A DNA stretch of 64,000 nucleotides from Streptomyces sp. NBC_01445 (GCF_035918235.1 NZ_CP109485.1:5332001-5396000), one strand, 5' to 3'. Numbered from the stretch's first letter, positions 27,629 to 37,162 are shown. Translations and numbers: made by a program. The notes: generated by a model from the sequence alone, not told the origin.

Positions 27629-28309
27629 TCACGTGGCGGTGTCGTCGGACGGATCCGGCCGGGTGCTGTCCCGGTGCCGGGGCAGGCCGCCCGTCTCTCC
27701 AGATGTGTCCTGCTGAGCTGCGTCGGAGGGGTCGGATCGCCGCTGATCCCGCCCCGCCCGCTCGCTCTCGATGAGCTCGTTCAGCCAGCGCACTTCGCGC
27801 TCCACGGATTCCATTCCGTGCCGCTGGAGCTCAAGGGTGTAGTCGTCAAGGCGTTCCCGGGTGCGGGCGAAGGAGATGCGCATCTTTTCGAGGCGCTCCT
27901 CGAGACGGCTGCGACGGCCTTCGAGCACGCGCATGCGCACGTCACGCGAGGTCTGCCCGAAGAAGGCGAACCGGGCGGCGAAGTGCTCGTCCTCGTAGGC
28001 GTCGGGACCGGTCTGCGAGAGCAGGTCCTCGAAGTGCTCCTTACCTTCCGCCGTCAACCGGTAGACGATCTTGGCGCGACGCCCTGCGAGTGGTGCGGCG
28101 AGGGCGTCCTCGGGTGTGCTCCCCGATTCCTCGATCAACCAGCCGCTTGCGACCAGCGTCTTGAGACAGGGGTAGAGGGACCCGTAGCTGAAGGCGCGGA
28201 AGACCCCCAGCGATGTATTGAGTCGTTTCCGCAGCTCGTAGCCGTGCATCGGGGACTCGCGGAGCAGCCCGAGGACGGCGAACTCGAGGATGCCGGAACG
28301 TCGGCTCAT
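27629..28309 (-). CDS. PadR-family transcriptional regulator
   Basis: 226 residues from the ATG at 28309 with GAGGAGG before it. The winged helix [22 protein letters not shown] is the PadR signature, then a [17 protein letters not shown] recognition part and a coiled-coil helix ([32 protein letters not shown], split). About 40 polar residues end the protein. A 23-bp palindrome lies about 62-84 bp upstream and is a good operator candidate. It could regulate the downstream ino1 and itself. Confidence 0.9.
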   Translation of the reverse strand: MSRRSGILEFAVLGLLRESPMHGYELRKRLNTSLGVFRAFSYGSLYPCLKTLVASGWLIEESGSTPEDALAAPLAGRRAKIVYRLTAEGKEHFEDLLSQTGPDAYEDEHFAARFAFFGQTSRDVRMRVLEGRRSRLEERLEKMRISFARTRERLDDYTLELQRHGMESVEREVRWLNELIESERAGRDQRRSDPSDAAQQDTSGETGGLPRHRDSTRPDPSDDTAT

Positions 28310-28694
28310 CGTCGCCTCCTCCTCTGCCGCGATCGGTGTCACGACCTCTTACGGACTCTTTATGCCGAGCTGATGTATCGACTCGATACATCACGACGAT
28401 AGAACGGCCCCACGGATGGGACAAGAGGGATCACGGTGAACGGCGTCACATCACCGATTCATACCAAGCGAGTTGCCTGATTTGGGGTGAACTTCGGCCC
28501 TAGGTGGGTTTTGACGGTGCGTAGTCTGTCCGCCATGCAGACCGCCGGGAACCAAGTGACGCCTGTGGGCGTCGTTGTCCCCGGTGCATTGCGGGTGAGT
28601 GCCAGAAGGGGCGCATCCGTATTTCGGGGGGACCGGAAACCAGCCGCCGTTTCCAGGCGCGTGTCACAGCGCCTGCCCGAGGAGTAGTCGTTCG
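28310..28694. promoter_or_regulatory. Divergent PadR / PBP promoter region
   Basis: 385 bp between two divergent genes. The PadR operator candidate lies at 28371. TTTTGACGGTGCGTAGTCTG (about 28508-28527) may hold PBP promoter elements. The frame 28535-28687 just ahead of the PBP gene has no ribosome site and mixed third bases, so I do not call it. Confidence 0.6.
28371..28393. promoter_or_regulatory. PadR operator candidate (23-bp palindrome)
   Basis: TGATGTATCGA-C-TCGATACATCA: perfect 11-bp arms around one base. The ATGT...ACAT frame agrees with the known PadR operator form. It lies between the PadR and PBP genes. Confidence 0.8.
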
Positions 28695-31430
28695 ATGAGC
28701 GAGCACCGTCGCAAACCGCCGCAGCCACAGGGCGGCGGACGTGCCGCGGCCCGTCGCGGCACGTCCGGCGCATCGCCGGGCCGTCGCGCGGCACCGCGTG
28801 ACGCCACCGGATCACCTTCTGACGCATATGGAGCACCGGGGTCCACAGGATCGTCCGGCTCCATGGGCGACGATCGCCCGTACGGAGGCCGCGCGGAAGC
28901 GCGCCGAGCCGCACAGCGCAGCGCCGGAGGGAGCCGCAGGAAGGCTCCCTCCGGCGGCGGTGGCCGCGGAGGCGGCCCCGAGGGGGCGGGCGGGCCCGGG
29001 CGCGGCAGGGGCCGCGGACCCTCCCGGCCGCCGCAGAAGAAGAGGTTCATCGACTACCCGCGCTCCGACAAGTACGGAGTGCACCGCTGGCTGCCGTCCT
29101 GGCGCCTGGTGACGGGTCTGTTCGTCGGTCTCTGCGGCAGCCTCATGATCGCGGCGGGCATCGGGTACGCCGTGGTGGACGTCCCGAAAACGGCGGACAC
29201 GGCCAAGGCCCAGAACAACGTCTACTACTGGGCCAATGGCAAGCCGATGGTCGCGACCGGTGGCGAGACGAACCGGCAGATCATCAAGTACGAAGAGATC
29301 CCCGAGGCCATGCGGTACGCCGTCATGTCCGCCGAGAACAAGACGTTCGAGACGGACAAGGGCGTCGACCCCATGGGCATCGCTCGCGCGTTTGTGAACA
29401 TGGCCAAGGGCGGCCAGACGCAGGGTGGCTCGACCATCACGCAGCAGTATGTGAAGAACGCGATGCTCGACGATCAGTCGCAGACGATCTCGCGCAAGGT
29501 CAAGGAACTGTTCGTCTCCATAAAGGTGGGCCGTACGGAGCCCAAGGAGAAGGTGATGGCCGGCTACCTGAACACCGCGTACTACGGGCGCGGTGCCTAC
29601 GGGATTCAGGCGGCTGCCCGCACGTACTTCAACAAGGACGCCTCGGAGCTGAACGCGAGCCAGTGCGCATTCCTGGCCTCGGTGCTCAAGGGCGCCACGT
29701 ACTACGACCCGGCTGGTGCAGTCGCGATCGATCCGGTCGAGGCGACGCCCGCAAAGAACAGGGCGCGCGCGGAGAAGCGCTGGAGCTGGATCCTCGACGA
29801 AGAGGTCAAGGACAAGCGTCTGAACGCCGCGGACCGGGAGAAATTCAAGGCAGAAGGCTTCCCCACGCTGCAGAGCCCGCGGGCCAACGGCAAGCTGGGC
29901 GGCCAGGTCGGCTACCTCGTGGACCTCGCCAAGGCCTACGTCATCAACAACAGCAATGGCAGGATCACCGCCCTCGACCTGCAGAAGGGCGGCTACGAGA
30001 TCCACACCACCTTCGACAAGAAGAAGGTGGACAAGCTCGAAGCGGCCGTGAAGAAGGTCCGCAAGGAGAACATCAAAGAGAAGCTCCGCCCGAAGACGGA
30101 CAAGTACGTCCAGTTCGGCGGCGCCTCGGTGAACCCCGCGAGCGGCGCGATCGAGGCCATCTACGGCGGTGAGGACGCGACAAAGCACTACACGAACAAC
30201 GCTGACCAGACCGGTGCGCAGGTCGGCTCGACCTTCAAGCCGTTCGTGCTGGCCGCCGCAATGAGGGACGGCGTGCGCGACCCCAAGGGCATTGAGGACC
30301 AGGGTGACGAACAGCGCACCCCGGTCTCCCCGAAGAGTCTCTACAGCGGCCAGAACAAGCTGAAGATCAAGAAGTACAACGGCGAGGTCTGGACGGACAA
30401 GGACGGCAAGGAGTGGCTCCAGAAGAACGACGGCGGGGAGTCCTACAACCGGCCGACCTTCCAGATCGACCTTCGTGAGGCGATGCGGGAGTCCGTCAAC
30501 TCCGCCTATGTCCAGTTGGGCATGGATGTCGGCCTGGACAAGGTGAAGCAGGCCGCGAAGGACGCAGGCATCAAGGACAACAGCTTCGCCAGCGCCAACT
30601 ACCCGTCCTTCTCCCTCGGTACCTCCGACCCGAGCGCGATCCGCATGGCCGGCGCCTACGGCACCTTCGCGGCCAGCGGGCAGCGGAACGATCCGTTCTC
30701 GGTGACGTCGGTCGACCACGCAGGTGAGACGGTCTACCAGCACGAGAAGGAGCCGGTCAGGGCCTTCCAGCCGGCGGTCGCCGACAACGTCACCGACGTC
30801 CTGAGGACCGTCGTCGACAAGGGAACGGGTACCAACGCGAAGCTGCCCGACCGCCCGGTCGCGGGCAAGACCGGTACGACCGACGGCAACAAGTCCGCCT
30901 GGTTCGTGGGGTACACCCCGCAGCTGTCGACGGCCATCACGATGTACCGGATGGACGACAACGAGAACAGCAAGAAGCGCCAGTTCTTGGAGATGTACGG
31001 CACGGGCGGCCAGGAGAAGATCCACGGTGCCTCGTTCCCGTCCGAGATCTGGCACGACTACATGATGGAGGCCCTCAAGGGAGCGCCGGTCAAGGTGTTC
31101 CCCACTCCCGAGCCCATTGGTGAGATCGTCGGAGCCACTCCGAGCCCGAGCATCACTCCCTCGGCGACTCCTTCCCCCTCGGATTCGGCAACGGTGGAAC
31201 CGTCGCCCAGCCAGTCCTCCCCCGGCCCGTCGCCGTCGACCAGCGAGTCCTGCAGCAGCTGGTCGTGGAACTGCAACGACAACGGCGGAACGTCGAACGG
31301 TGGCACCGGTGGGACACCCACGGGCGGCACAGACGGTGGCGTGACCAGCTCGCCGTCGGACCCAGGGGGCGGCAACGGCGGCAGCAACGGAAACGGCAAC
31401 GGAGGGATCTTCGGAGGCCCAGCGGGCTAG
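28695..31430 (+). CDS. Class A penicillin-binding protein (transglycosylase/transpeptidase)
   Basis: 911 residues from the ATG at 28695. A disordered Arg/Gly/Pro cytoplasmic tail (1-130) leads to one transmembrane helix (VTGLFVGLCGSLMIAAGIGYAVV). The GT51 glycosyltransferase has EDKTF-like AENKTFETDKG, GGSTITQQYVKNAML and the KELFVSIKVGRTEPKEKVMAGYLNTAYYGRGAYGI region (split). The transpeptidase has GSTFKPF (SxxK), SVNSAY (SxN) and GKTGTT (KTG). A Ser/Thr/Pro and Gly-rich C-tail ends it. It builds and crosslinks peptidoglycan; the downstream GT87, racemase-like and FemX genes fit an envelope block. Confidence 0.95.
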   Translation: MSEHRRKPPQPQGGGRAAARRGTSGASPGRRAAPRDATGSPSDAYGAPGSTGSSGSMGDDRPYGGRAEARRAAQRSAGGSRRKAPSGGGGRGGGPEGAGGPGRGRGRGPSRPPQKKRFIDYPRSDKYGVHRWLPSWRLVTGLFVGLCGSLMIAAGIGYAVVDVPKTADTAKAQNNVYYWANGKPMVATGGETNRQIIKYEEIPEAMRYAVMSAENKTFETDKGVDPMGIARAFVNMAKGGQTQGGSTITQQYVKNAMLDDQSQTISRKVKELFVSIKVGRTEPKEKVMAGYLNTAYYGRGAYGIQAAARTYFNKDASELNASQCAFLASVLKGATYYDPAGAVAIDPVEATPAKNRARAEKRWSWILDEEVKDKRLNAADREKFKAEGFPTLQSPRANGKLGGQVGYLVDLAKAYVINNSNGRITALDLQKGGYEIHTTFDKKKVDKLEAAVKKVRKENIKEKLRPKTDKYVQFGGASVNPASGAIEAIYGGEDATKHYTNNADQTGAQVGSTFKPFVLAAAMRDGVRDPKGIEDQGDEQRTPVSPKSLYSGQNKLKIKKYNGEVWTDKDGKEWLQKNDGGESYNRPTFQIDLREAMRESVNSAYVQLGMDVGLDKVKQAAKDAGIKDNSFASANYPSFSLGTSDPSAIRMAGAYGTFAASGQRNDPFSVTSVDHAGETVYQHEKEPVRAFQPAVADNVTDVLRTVVDKGTGTNAKLPDRPVAGKTGTTDGNKSAWFVGYTPQLSTAITMYRMDDNENSKKRQFLEMYGTGGQEKIHGASFPSEIWHDYMMEALKGAPVKVFPTPEPIGEIVGATPSPSITPSATPSPSDSATVEPSPSQSSPGPSPSTSESCSSWSWNCNDNGGTSNGGTGGTPTGGTDGGVTSSPSDPGGGNGGSNGNGNGGIFGGPAG

Positions 31431-31453
31431 TCGGAGCTGAGCTCACGCCGCCT

Positions 31454-31467
31454 GTTTCACGTGAAAC
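31454..31467. other. parS: parS site (perfect)
   Basis: GTTTCACGTGAAAC, 24 bp after the PBP stop, 8 bp ahead of a one-mismatch copy. Confidence 0.93.
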
Positions 31468-31474
31468 GCTGCGT

Positions 31475-31488
31475 GTTCCACGTGAAAC
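31475..31488. other. parS-like site with one mismatch
   Basis: GTTCCACGTGAAAC, T to C at position 4. Centre-to-centre distance from the perfect site is 21 bp, two helical turns, so the pair would face the same side. Confidence 0.75.
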
Positions 31489-31510
31489 AGCGCGTGACCC
31501 AAGCCAAGTG

Positions 31511-31543
31511 AGGGCCGCCGCACCGATCAGGTGCGGCGGCCCT
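31511..31543 (+). terminator. Terminator after the PBP gene
   Basis: AGGGCCGCCGCAC and GTGCGGCGGCCCT arms, 7-nt loop, between the parS pair and the GT87 gene. Confidence 0.85.
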
Positions 31544-31580
31544 CGCCCCGTTCTCAGGCGCGTACGGCAGGATGTGCGGC

Positions 31581-33083
31581 ATGCCCAGTGCAGAGACGAC
31601 GCGCACCCATGTGCAACAGCCGGACCCGGTACGGCCGACCAAGGAGGACGAGGTCGCCGCAGCGGGGAGCGAGCTGATCGGCGGACCCATCGGACGATGG
31701 GCGCTGCTCGGGAGCTCCTGGTGGACCCCTGTACGCGTCATCGCGCTGGTGATGATCGGCATGTTCGCGCTGGGCATGGTGCAGAAGTTGCCCTGCTACG
31801 ACGGCGCGTGGTTCTTCGGTGCCAGCTCGCAGTACACGCACGCCTGCTACTCGGACATCCCGCACCTCTATCAGGGGCGGGGCTTCGCCGACGGCCTGGT
31901 GCCGTACTTCGACAAGCTGCCCGGCGACATGGACTACCTCGAGTATCCGGTGCTGACCGGTGTGTTCATGGAGGTCGCGTCCTGGCTGACCCTGGGCGGC
32001 GGTTCCATCCAGCACCTGGAGAAGGTCTACTGGATGGTCAACGCCGGGATGCTGATGATCTGCGCGGTGGTGATCGCCATCTGCGTGACCCGCACCCACC
32101 GGCGACGCCCCTGGGACGGCCTCCTGGTCGCCCTCGCGCCCGCGTTCGCGCTGACCTCCACCATCAACTGGGATCTGCTCGCCGTGGCCCTCACGGCGGC
32201 CGCGATGCTGATGTGGTCGCGGGGCCGGTCGGTCGCCTTCGGTGTCCTGCTGGGCCTGGCCACGGCCGCGAAGTTCTATCCGTTCCTGGTGCTCGGCCCG
32301 CTGCTGTTGCTCTGCTGGCGCGCCGGACGCTGGCGCGACTTCGGGAAGGCCCTGGCCGGCTCGGTGGGCGCGTGGCTCGTCGTGAACCTGCCGGTGATGC
32401 TGCTCGCCCCCGAGGGCTGGTCGAAGTTCTACCGCTTCAGCCAGGAGCGCGGCGTCGACTTCGGGTCCATCTGGCTCATCATCCAGCAGCGGTGGGACGC
32501 GCAGATCAGCCCCGACGACGCCAACACCTACGCGATGGTGCTGATGGTCCTGGCCTGTCTGGGTATCACCGCGCTCGCCCTGACGGCGCCACGCCGGCCC
32601 CGCCTCGCACAGCTCGCCTTCCTGGTCATTGCCGCCTTCATCCTCACCAACAAGGTCTACTCGCCGCAGTACGTCCTGTGGCTGATCCCCTTCGCGGCCC
32701 TCGCCCGGCCGCGCTGGCGGGATTTGCTGATCTGGCAGGCGTGCGAGGTCGCGTACTTCCTAGGGATCTGGATGTACCTCGCGTACACCACGAGCGGTGA
32801 CAAGCACCGGGGGCTGCCCACGGACGGCTACCACCTCGTCATTCTCATCCACCTGCTGGGCACGCTCTATCTGTGCGCGGTGATCGTGCGCGACATCCTG
32901 ATGCCGGAACGGGATGTGGTCAGACGCTCCGGGGACGACGACCCGTCGGGCGGTGTCCTGGACGGAGCGCCGGACGTGTTCGTGCTCGGATACGCCGCCC
33001 ATCCCCCACGGCACGCGGTGCACAGCGAGGAGCGGCCACAAGTGAGTTGGGGCTGGGGCAAGGACGAAGAGCGTTCGCTCTGA
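31581..33083 (+). CDS. GT87-type polytopic glycosyltransferase
   Basis: 500 residues from the ATG at 31581 (AGGA is 7-8 nt upstream; an ATG 9 nt earlier lacks spacing). About ten or more hydrophobic helices, with acidic outer-loop motif MDYLEYPVLTGVFMEV near helix 2-3 and NKVYSPQYVLWLIPF late, which match the GT-C fold alpha-mannosyltransferase-like GT87/DUF2029 family. It would use a polyprenol-phosphate sugar at the outer face; sugar and acceptor are unknown. The C-tail is polar. Confidence 0.85.
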   Translation: MPSAETTRTHVQQPDPVRPTKEDEVAAAGSELIGGPIGRWALLGSSWWTPVRVIALVMIGMFALGMVQKLPCYDGAWFFGASSQYTHACYSDIPHLYQGRGFADGLVPYFDKLPGDMDYLEYPVLTGVFMEVASWLTLGGGSIQHLEKVYWMVNAGMLMICAVVIAICVTRTHRRRPWDGLLVALAPAFALTSTINWDLLAVALTAAAMLMWSRGRSVAFGVLLGLATAAKFYPFLVLGPLLLLCWRAGRWRDFGKALAGSVGAWLVVNLPVMLLAPEGWSKFYRFSQERGVDFGSIWLIIQQRWDAQISPDDANTYAMVLMVLACLGITALALTAPRRPRLAQLAFLVIAAFILTNKVYSPQYVLWLIPFAALARPRWRDLLIWQACEVAYFLGIWMYLAYTTSGDKHRGLPTDGYHLVILIHLLGTLYLCAVIVRDILMPERDVVRRSGDDDPSGGVLDGAPDVFVLGYAAHPPRHAVHSEERPQVSWGWGKDEERSL

Positions 33084-33096
33084 GCGAACGCATGGA

Positions 33097-33129
33097 AAGG
33101 GCCGGACACCGTGATGGTGTCCGGCCCTT
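33097..33129. terminator. Bidirectional terminator between GT87 and the racemase-like gene
   Basis: AAGGGCCGGACACC and GGTGTCCGGCCCTT arms with a 5-nt loop; a second hairpin GCGTTCGCTC/GAGCGAACGC (33071-33091) overlaps the GT87 stop codon. Confidence 0.88.
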
Positions 33130-33166
33130 CCGTTTGTCCGTGCGACCCGGCCTGTTCAAGCCTGGG

Positions 33167-34198
33167 TCAGCGGTCGAGGATCCGGTCGAACTGCGTGGTG
33201 GTGTGCCGCAGATGGGCCACCAGCTCCTCGCCCACCCGGGGTTCGGGGGCGTCGGACGGCACGAAGAGGATCGAGACCTGCATGTGCGGGGGCTCCGCGA
33301 ACCAGCGCTGCTTACCGCCCCAGACGAACGGCGACAGGTTCCGGTTGACGGTCGCGAGGCCCGCGCGGGCGACGCCCTTGGCGCGCGGCATGACGCCGTG
33401 CAGCGCCTTGGGAGCCTCCAGGCCCACGCCGTGCGACGTACCGCCGGCGACGACCACGAGCCAGCCGTCCGAGGCGACCTTCTGCTGGCGGTAACCGAAG
33501 CGGTCACCCTTGGCGACGCGGGTCACGTCCAGGATCGCGCCGCGGTACTCGGTAGCGTCGTGGTCGCCCAGCCAGAGCCGCGTTCCGATGCGCGCCCGGA
33601 ACCGGGTCTGCGGGAACTGCTGCTGAAGGCGGGCGAGTTCCTGGGCCTTGAGATGGCTGACGAACATCGTGTGCAGCGGCAGCCTGGCCGCGCGCAGACG
33701 GTCCATCCAGCCGATGACCTCCTCGACGGCGTCGGAGCCGTCGGTGCGGTCCAGGGGCAGGTGGATCGCGAAGCCCTCGAGCCGGACGTCCTCTATGGCG
33801 GAGTGGAGCTGGGGCAGTTCCTGCTCGCTCACGCCGTGCCGCTTCATCGAGGACATCACCTCGACGACGACACGGGCGCCGACGAGGCCGTGCACGCCGT
33901 CGACGGAGGAGACGGAGCGGATCACACGGTCGGGCAGCGGCACGGGCTCTTCGCCCCGCCGGAACGGGGTCAGGACCAGCAGGTCACCGCTGAACCAGTC
34001 CTTGATCCGGGCGGCTTCGTAGGTCGTGCCGACGGCGAGGACGTCCGAGCCGAAGCGGGTGGCCTCGTCCGCGAGCCGTTCATGGCCGAAGCCGTAGCCG
34101 TTGCCCTTGCAGACGGGGACTATCCCCGGAAACTGCTCGAGCACGTGCTTGTGGTGTGCCCGCCAGCGCGCGGTGTCGACGTAGAGCGTGAGCGCCAT
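33167..34198 (-). CDS. Alanine-racemase-like PLP protein next to femX
   Basis: 343 residues. The N-terminal barrel has VCKGNGYGFG with the likely PLP lysine K31, HTMFVSHLKA and RARIGTRLWLGD, and a smaller C-terminal domain with GDRFGYRQQ. This is fold type III as in alanine racemase, but the protein differs enough that racemase activity on alanine is not sure. Next to FemX, it may act on an amino acid for the cell-wall cross-bridge; that is inference. The stop faces the GT87 gene. Confidence 0.85.
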   Translation of the reverse strand: MALTLYVDTARWRAHHKHVLEQFPGIVPVCKGNGYGFGHERLADEATRFGSDVLAVGTTYEAARIKDWFSGDLLVLTPFRRGEEPVPLPDRVIRSVSSVDGVHGLVGARVVVEVMSSMKRHGVSEQELPQLHSAIEDVRLEGFAIHLPLDRTDGSDAVEEVIGWMDRLRAARLPLHTMFVSHLKAQELARLQQQFPQTRFRARIGTRLWLGDHDATEYRGAILDVTRVAKGDRFGYRQQKVASDGWLVVVAGGTSHGVGLEAPKALHGVMPRAKGVARAGLATVNRNLSPFVWGGKQRWFAEPPHMQVSILFVPSDAPEPRVGEELVAHLRHTTTQFDRILDR

Positions 34199-34276
34199 GG
34201 CCGGTCCCGGAACCTTTCTCGTGGCTGCGGTGTATCAGAGGTATGAAGAAGCTTTGGAGCTACGTGAATTGTGCAG

Positions 34277-34308
34277 GGTCCGCCCGGGCCGTGTGGGCCG
34301 GGCGGACC
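34277..34308 (-). terminator. Terminator after femX
   Basis: GGTCCGCCCGGGCC and GGCCCGGGCGGACC-type arms just past the femX stop. Confidence 0.8.
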
Positions 34309-34317
34309 GGGAGGGGC

Positions 34318-35439
34318 TCAGCGCCGCGACATGTAGATGTCGAGGGCCTTGTGCAGCAGCTTGTTGAGCGGGAAGTCCCACTCGCCGAGGTACTCGGCAG
34401 CCTGCCCACCGGTGCCCACCTTGAACTGGATCAGACCGAAGAGGTGGTCCGATTCGTCGAGCGAGTCGCTGATGCCGCGCAGGTCGTAGGCCGTCGCGCC
34501 GAGCGCGTAGGCGTCACGGAGCATCCGCCACTGCATCGCGTTCGAGGGCCTGACCTCACGGCCGATGTTGTCGGAAGCTCCGTAGGAGTACCAGACGTGC
34601 CCCCCGACCACCAGCATCGTCGCCGCCGACAGGTTCACCCCGTTGTGGCGGGCGAAGTACAGCCGCATGCGGTTGGGGTCCTCACTGTTGAGGGCCGTCC
34701 ACATGCGCTGGAAGTACGACAGCGGGCGCGGCCGGAAGTGGTCGCGCACAGCCGTGATCTCGTAGAGACGCTGCCACTCGGCGAGGTCCTGGTAGCCGCC
34801 CTGGACGACCTCGACGCCGGCCTTCTCGGCCTTCTTGATGTTGCGGCGCCACAGCTGGTTGAAGGCCTTGTGCACGTCCTCGAGGGAGCGGTTGGCCAGC
34901 GGCACCTGGAAGACGTAGCGGGGCTGTACGTCGCCGAAGCCGGCGCCGCCGTCCTCGCCCTGCTGCCAGCCCATGCGGCGCAGCTTGTCGGCGACCTCGA
35001 AGGCGCGCGGCTCGATGAAGTCGGCCTCGATGTCGCGCAGGCGCTTGACGTCCGGGTCCTGGATGCCCTTCTTGATCGATGTGGCCTCCCAGCGCCGGAT
35101 GATCACCGGCGGGCCCATCTTCACGGAGAAGGCGCCCTGCTGCTTGAGGTGCGCCAGCATCGGACGCATCCAGTCGTCGAGGTTCGGAGCGAACCAGTTG
35201 ATGACCGGGCCCTCGGGGAGATAGGCGAGATAGCGCTTGATCTTGGGCAGCTGCCGGTACAGGACCAGGCCCGCGCCGACCATCTCGCCGTTTCGCTCGT
35301 CGAACCATCCCAGGCTCTCGGAGCGCCACTCCGCCTTCACATCAGCCCATGCCGGGACCTGCATGTGGCTAGCCGAGGGCAGGCTCTGGATGTATGCCAG
35401 ATGCTGCTCTCGGCTGATGGTCCTCAGGGTCAGGCTCAT
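34318..35439 (-). CDS. femX: FemX-type peptidoglycan aminoacyltransferase
   Basis: 373 residues, MSLTLRTISREQHLAYIQSL. Two GNAT-like halves of the FemABX/peptidoglycan-bridge family; WADVKAEWRSESLGWFDERNG, GPVINWF, RRNIKKAEKAGVEV and WYSYGASDNIGREVRPSNAMQW, ending with the ATAYDLRGISDSLDESDHLFG loop (split), are typical. In S. coelicolor FemX adds the first glycine to lipid II from glycyl-tRNA and is essential unless VanK replaces it. The neighbouring racemase-like gene lies downstream. Confidence 0.92.
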   Translation of the reverse strand: MSLTLRTISREQHLAYIQSLPSASHMQVPAWADVKAEWRSESLGWFDERNGEMVGAGLVLYRQLPKIKRYLAYLPEGPVINWFAPNLDDWMRPMLAHLKQQGAFSVKMGPPVIIRRWEATSIKKGIQDPDVKRLRDIEADFIEPRAFEVADKLRRMGWQQGEDGGAGFGDVQPRYVFQVPLANRSLEDVHKAFNQLWRRNIKKAEKAGVEVVQGGYQDLAEWQRLYEITAVRDHFRPRPLSYFQRMWTALNSEDPNRMRLYFARHNGVNLSAATMLVVGGHVWYSYGASDNIGREVRPSNAMQWRMLRDAYALGATAYDLRGISDSLDESDHLFGLIQFKVGTGGQAAEYLGEWDFPLNKLLHKALDIYMSRR

Positions 35440-35555
35440 TCGGGGCGCTCCTCGGGCTGGTGTGTCCCCATGGGTACAAGGGCTCCGGCTCTCGCGCCGA
35501 AGCCTACTGCGCCCTGGGAGCGCCCCGAATGGGCCTATGGGAGCTTCGCGGGCCG

Positions 35556-35870
35556 TCAGCCGATGACACCGCCGAACAGACCCCCGTGGGCCATGCCGAT
35601 GAAGAGGCCGATCGCGGAGGCGCCGAGGCCCAGGATGAGACCGAAGCGCTCACGCGTCGTCACCGAGATGAACTGGCCGTATGCGGCGGTCAGGACGCCG
35701 ATCAGCCCCGCCCAGGAGCTGAGCAGGTGGAGGCTGCTGAAGAGCGAAGAGATGATGGCGATCGCCCCGAGAACCATTGCCACCGCGACCAGCGAGTCCT
35801 GGAGGGGATGGGGCTTCCCGTCCGTGGCGAGGAGGGATGTCGCGGTGTTGGGTCGCATTGCCTGTGCCAT
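35556..35870 (-). CDS. Small integral membrane protein
   Basis: 104 residues from the ATG at 35870 with GGAGGTGCCAC in front. Three hydrophobic helices: LVAVAMVLGAIAIISSLF, AGLIGVLTAAYGQFI and FGLILGLGASAIGLFIGMAHGG. No family that I can name with a function; such a gene between femX and rpsF is common in Streptomyces. Confidence 0.8.
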   Translation of the reverse strand: MAQAMRPNTATSLLATDGKPHPLQDSLVAVAMVLGAIAIISSLFSSLHLLSSWAGLIGVLTAAYGQFISVTTRERFGLILGLGASAIGLFIGMAHGGLFGGVIG

Positions 35871-35951
35871 GTGGCACCTCCTGCGGAAGGCGGCGCATCG
35901 TAGCGCCATACACACCCGATGTGTACAGATTGTGCCCTCTCGCGGTCGGAT

Positions 35952-35981
35952 TTCAACCGGAAGCCGTGGTGCGGGTAGTCT
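35952..35981 (+). promoter_or_regulatory. Candidate rpsF operon promoter
   Basis: TTCAAC, 18 bp, TAGTCT, about 155 bp before rpsF. It resembles the vegetative TTGAC-N18-TAGNNT form but is not a strong match. Confidence 0.35.
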
Positions 35982-36135
35982 GTACCGTCTGCACCGGTGT
36001 CTGCTCACGCCCTGACCAGGGATCCCCGCCAGCGGGGCCCGATTGTCAGTGGTCGCCGATACCGTTGCGTACGCATCACGACCCTCCTGCCACGGAACGA
36101 CCGTGGCCGCTGAGTCCAAAGGAGGTGGGTTCCAC

Positions 36136-36426
36136 ATGCGTCACTACGAAGTGATGGTCATCCTCGACCCCGATCTCGAGGAGCGCGCTGTCTCCCCGCT
36201 GATCGAGAACTTCCTCTCCGTTGTCCGCGAGGCCAACGGAAAGGTTGAGAAGGTCGACACCTGGGGCCGTCGTCGTCTCTCGTACGAGATCAAGAAGAAG
36301 CCCGAGGGCATCTACTCGGTCATCGACCTGCAGGCCGAGCCTGCGGTCGTCAAGGAGCTCGACCGCCAGATGAACCTGAACGAGTCGGTCCTCCGGACCA
36401 AGGTCCTCCGTCCCGAGACCCACTGA
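36136..36426 (+). CDS. rpsF: 30S ribosomal protein S6
   Basis: 96 residues, [19 protein letters not shown], the usual S6 start and length; AAAGGAGGTG is an ideal ribosome site. The frame is open upstream but the S6 N-terminus fixes the start. First of rpsF-ssb-rpsR-rplI. Confidence 0.97.
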   Translation: MRHYEVMVILDPDLEERAVSPLIENFLSVVREANGKVEKVDTWGRRRLSYEIKKKPEGIYSVIDLQAEPAVVKELDRQMNLNESVLRTKVLRPETH

Positions 36427-36501
36427 GCTTCCTAGCTCAGCGGCACTCGGGTTTCGAGTAGCAGCAAGCAGCCAGCAGCAAACCCGCCGAGAGGTTCCCC
36501 C

Positions 36502-37104
36502 ATGGCAGGCGAGACCGTCATCACGGTCGTAGGCAATCTTGTCGACGACCCCGAGCTGCGCTTCACCCCTTCCGGTGCGGCGGTCGCGAAGTTCCGTGTC
36601 GCGTCCACTCCCCGCATCTTCGACAAGCAGACCAATGAGTGGAAGGACGGCGAAGGCCTGTTCCTCACCTGCTCGGTCTGGCGTCAGGCGGCGGAGAACG
36701 TCGCGGAGTCGCTCCAGCGAGGCATGCGCGTCATCGTGCAGGGCCGGCTGAAGCAGCGGTCCTACGAGGACCGTGAGGGCGTCAAGCGCACGGTCTACGA
36801 GCTGGACGTCGAGGAAGTCGGCGCCAGCCTGAAGAACGCCACGGCCAAGGTCACCAAGACCACCGGTCGCGGTGGCCAGGGCGGATACGGCGGCGGTGGC
36901 GGCGGCCAGCAGGGCGGCGGCAACTGGGGCGGTGGCTCCGGTGGCGGTCAGCAGCAGGGTGGCGGCGGCGGTGCTCCCGCCGACGACCCCTGGGCGACCG
37001 GTGCGCCGGCCGGCGGCGGCCAGCAGGGCGGCGGAGGCGGCTGGGGCGGAAGCTCCGGCGGTTCCTCCTCCGGCGGCGGCTACTCGGACGAGCCCCCCTT
37101 CTAG
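36502..37104 (+). CDS. ssb: Single-stranded DNA-binding protein
   Basis: 200 residues. An OB-fold (1-110, [25 protein letters not shown]), a Gly/Gln-rich linker (about 120-195), and the acidic tip DEPPF that recruits replication and repair proteins. The linker is almost pure Gly, Ser and Gln with GC-rich codons. Sits between rpsF and rpsR as usual. Confidence 0.97.
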   Translation: MAGETVITVVGNLVDDPELRFTPSGAAVAKFRVASTPRIFDKQTNEWKDGEGLFLTCSVWRQAAENVAESLQRGMRVIVQGRLKQRSYEDREGVKRTVYELDVEEVGASLKNATAKVTKTTGRGGQGGYGGGGGGQQGGGNWGGGSGGGQQQGGGGGAPADDPWATGAPAGGGQQGGGGGWGGSSGGSSSGGGYSDEPPF

Positions 37105-37162
37105 GCCTCAGGGCCAAGAGGTGGGCCGTACCCACACTTCTTGATCACACAGGAGAAACACC

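Noticed and set aside
28535..28687. 50-codon frame ending 7 bp before the PBP start
   Set aside because: No ribosome site, mixed third bases and no recognisable protein; more likely the PBP leader.
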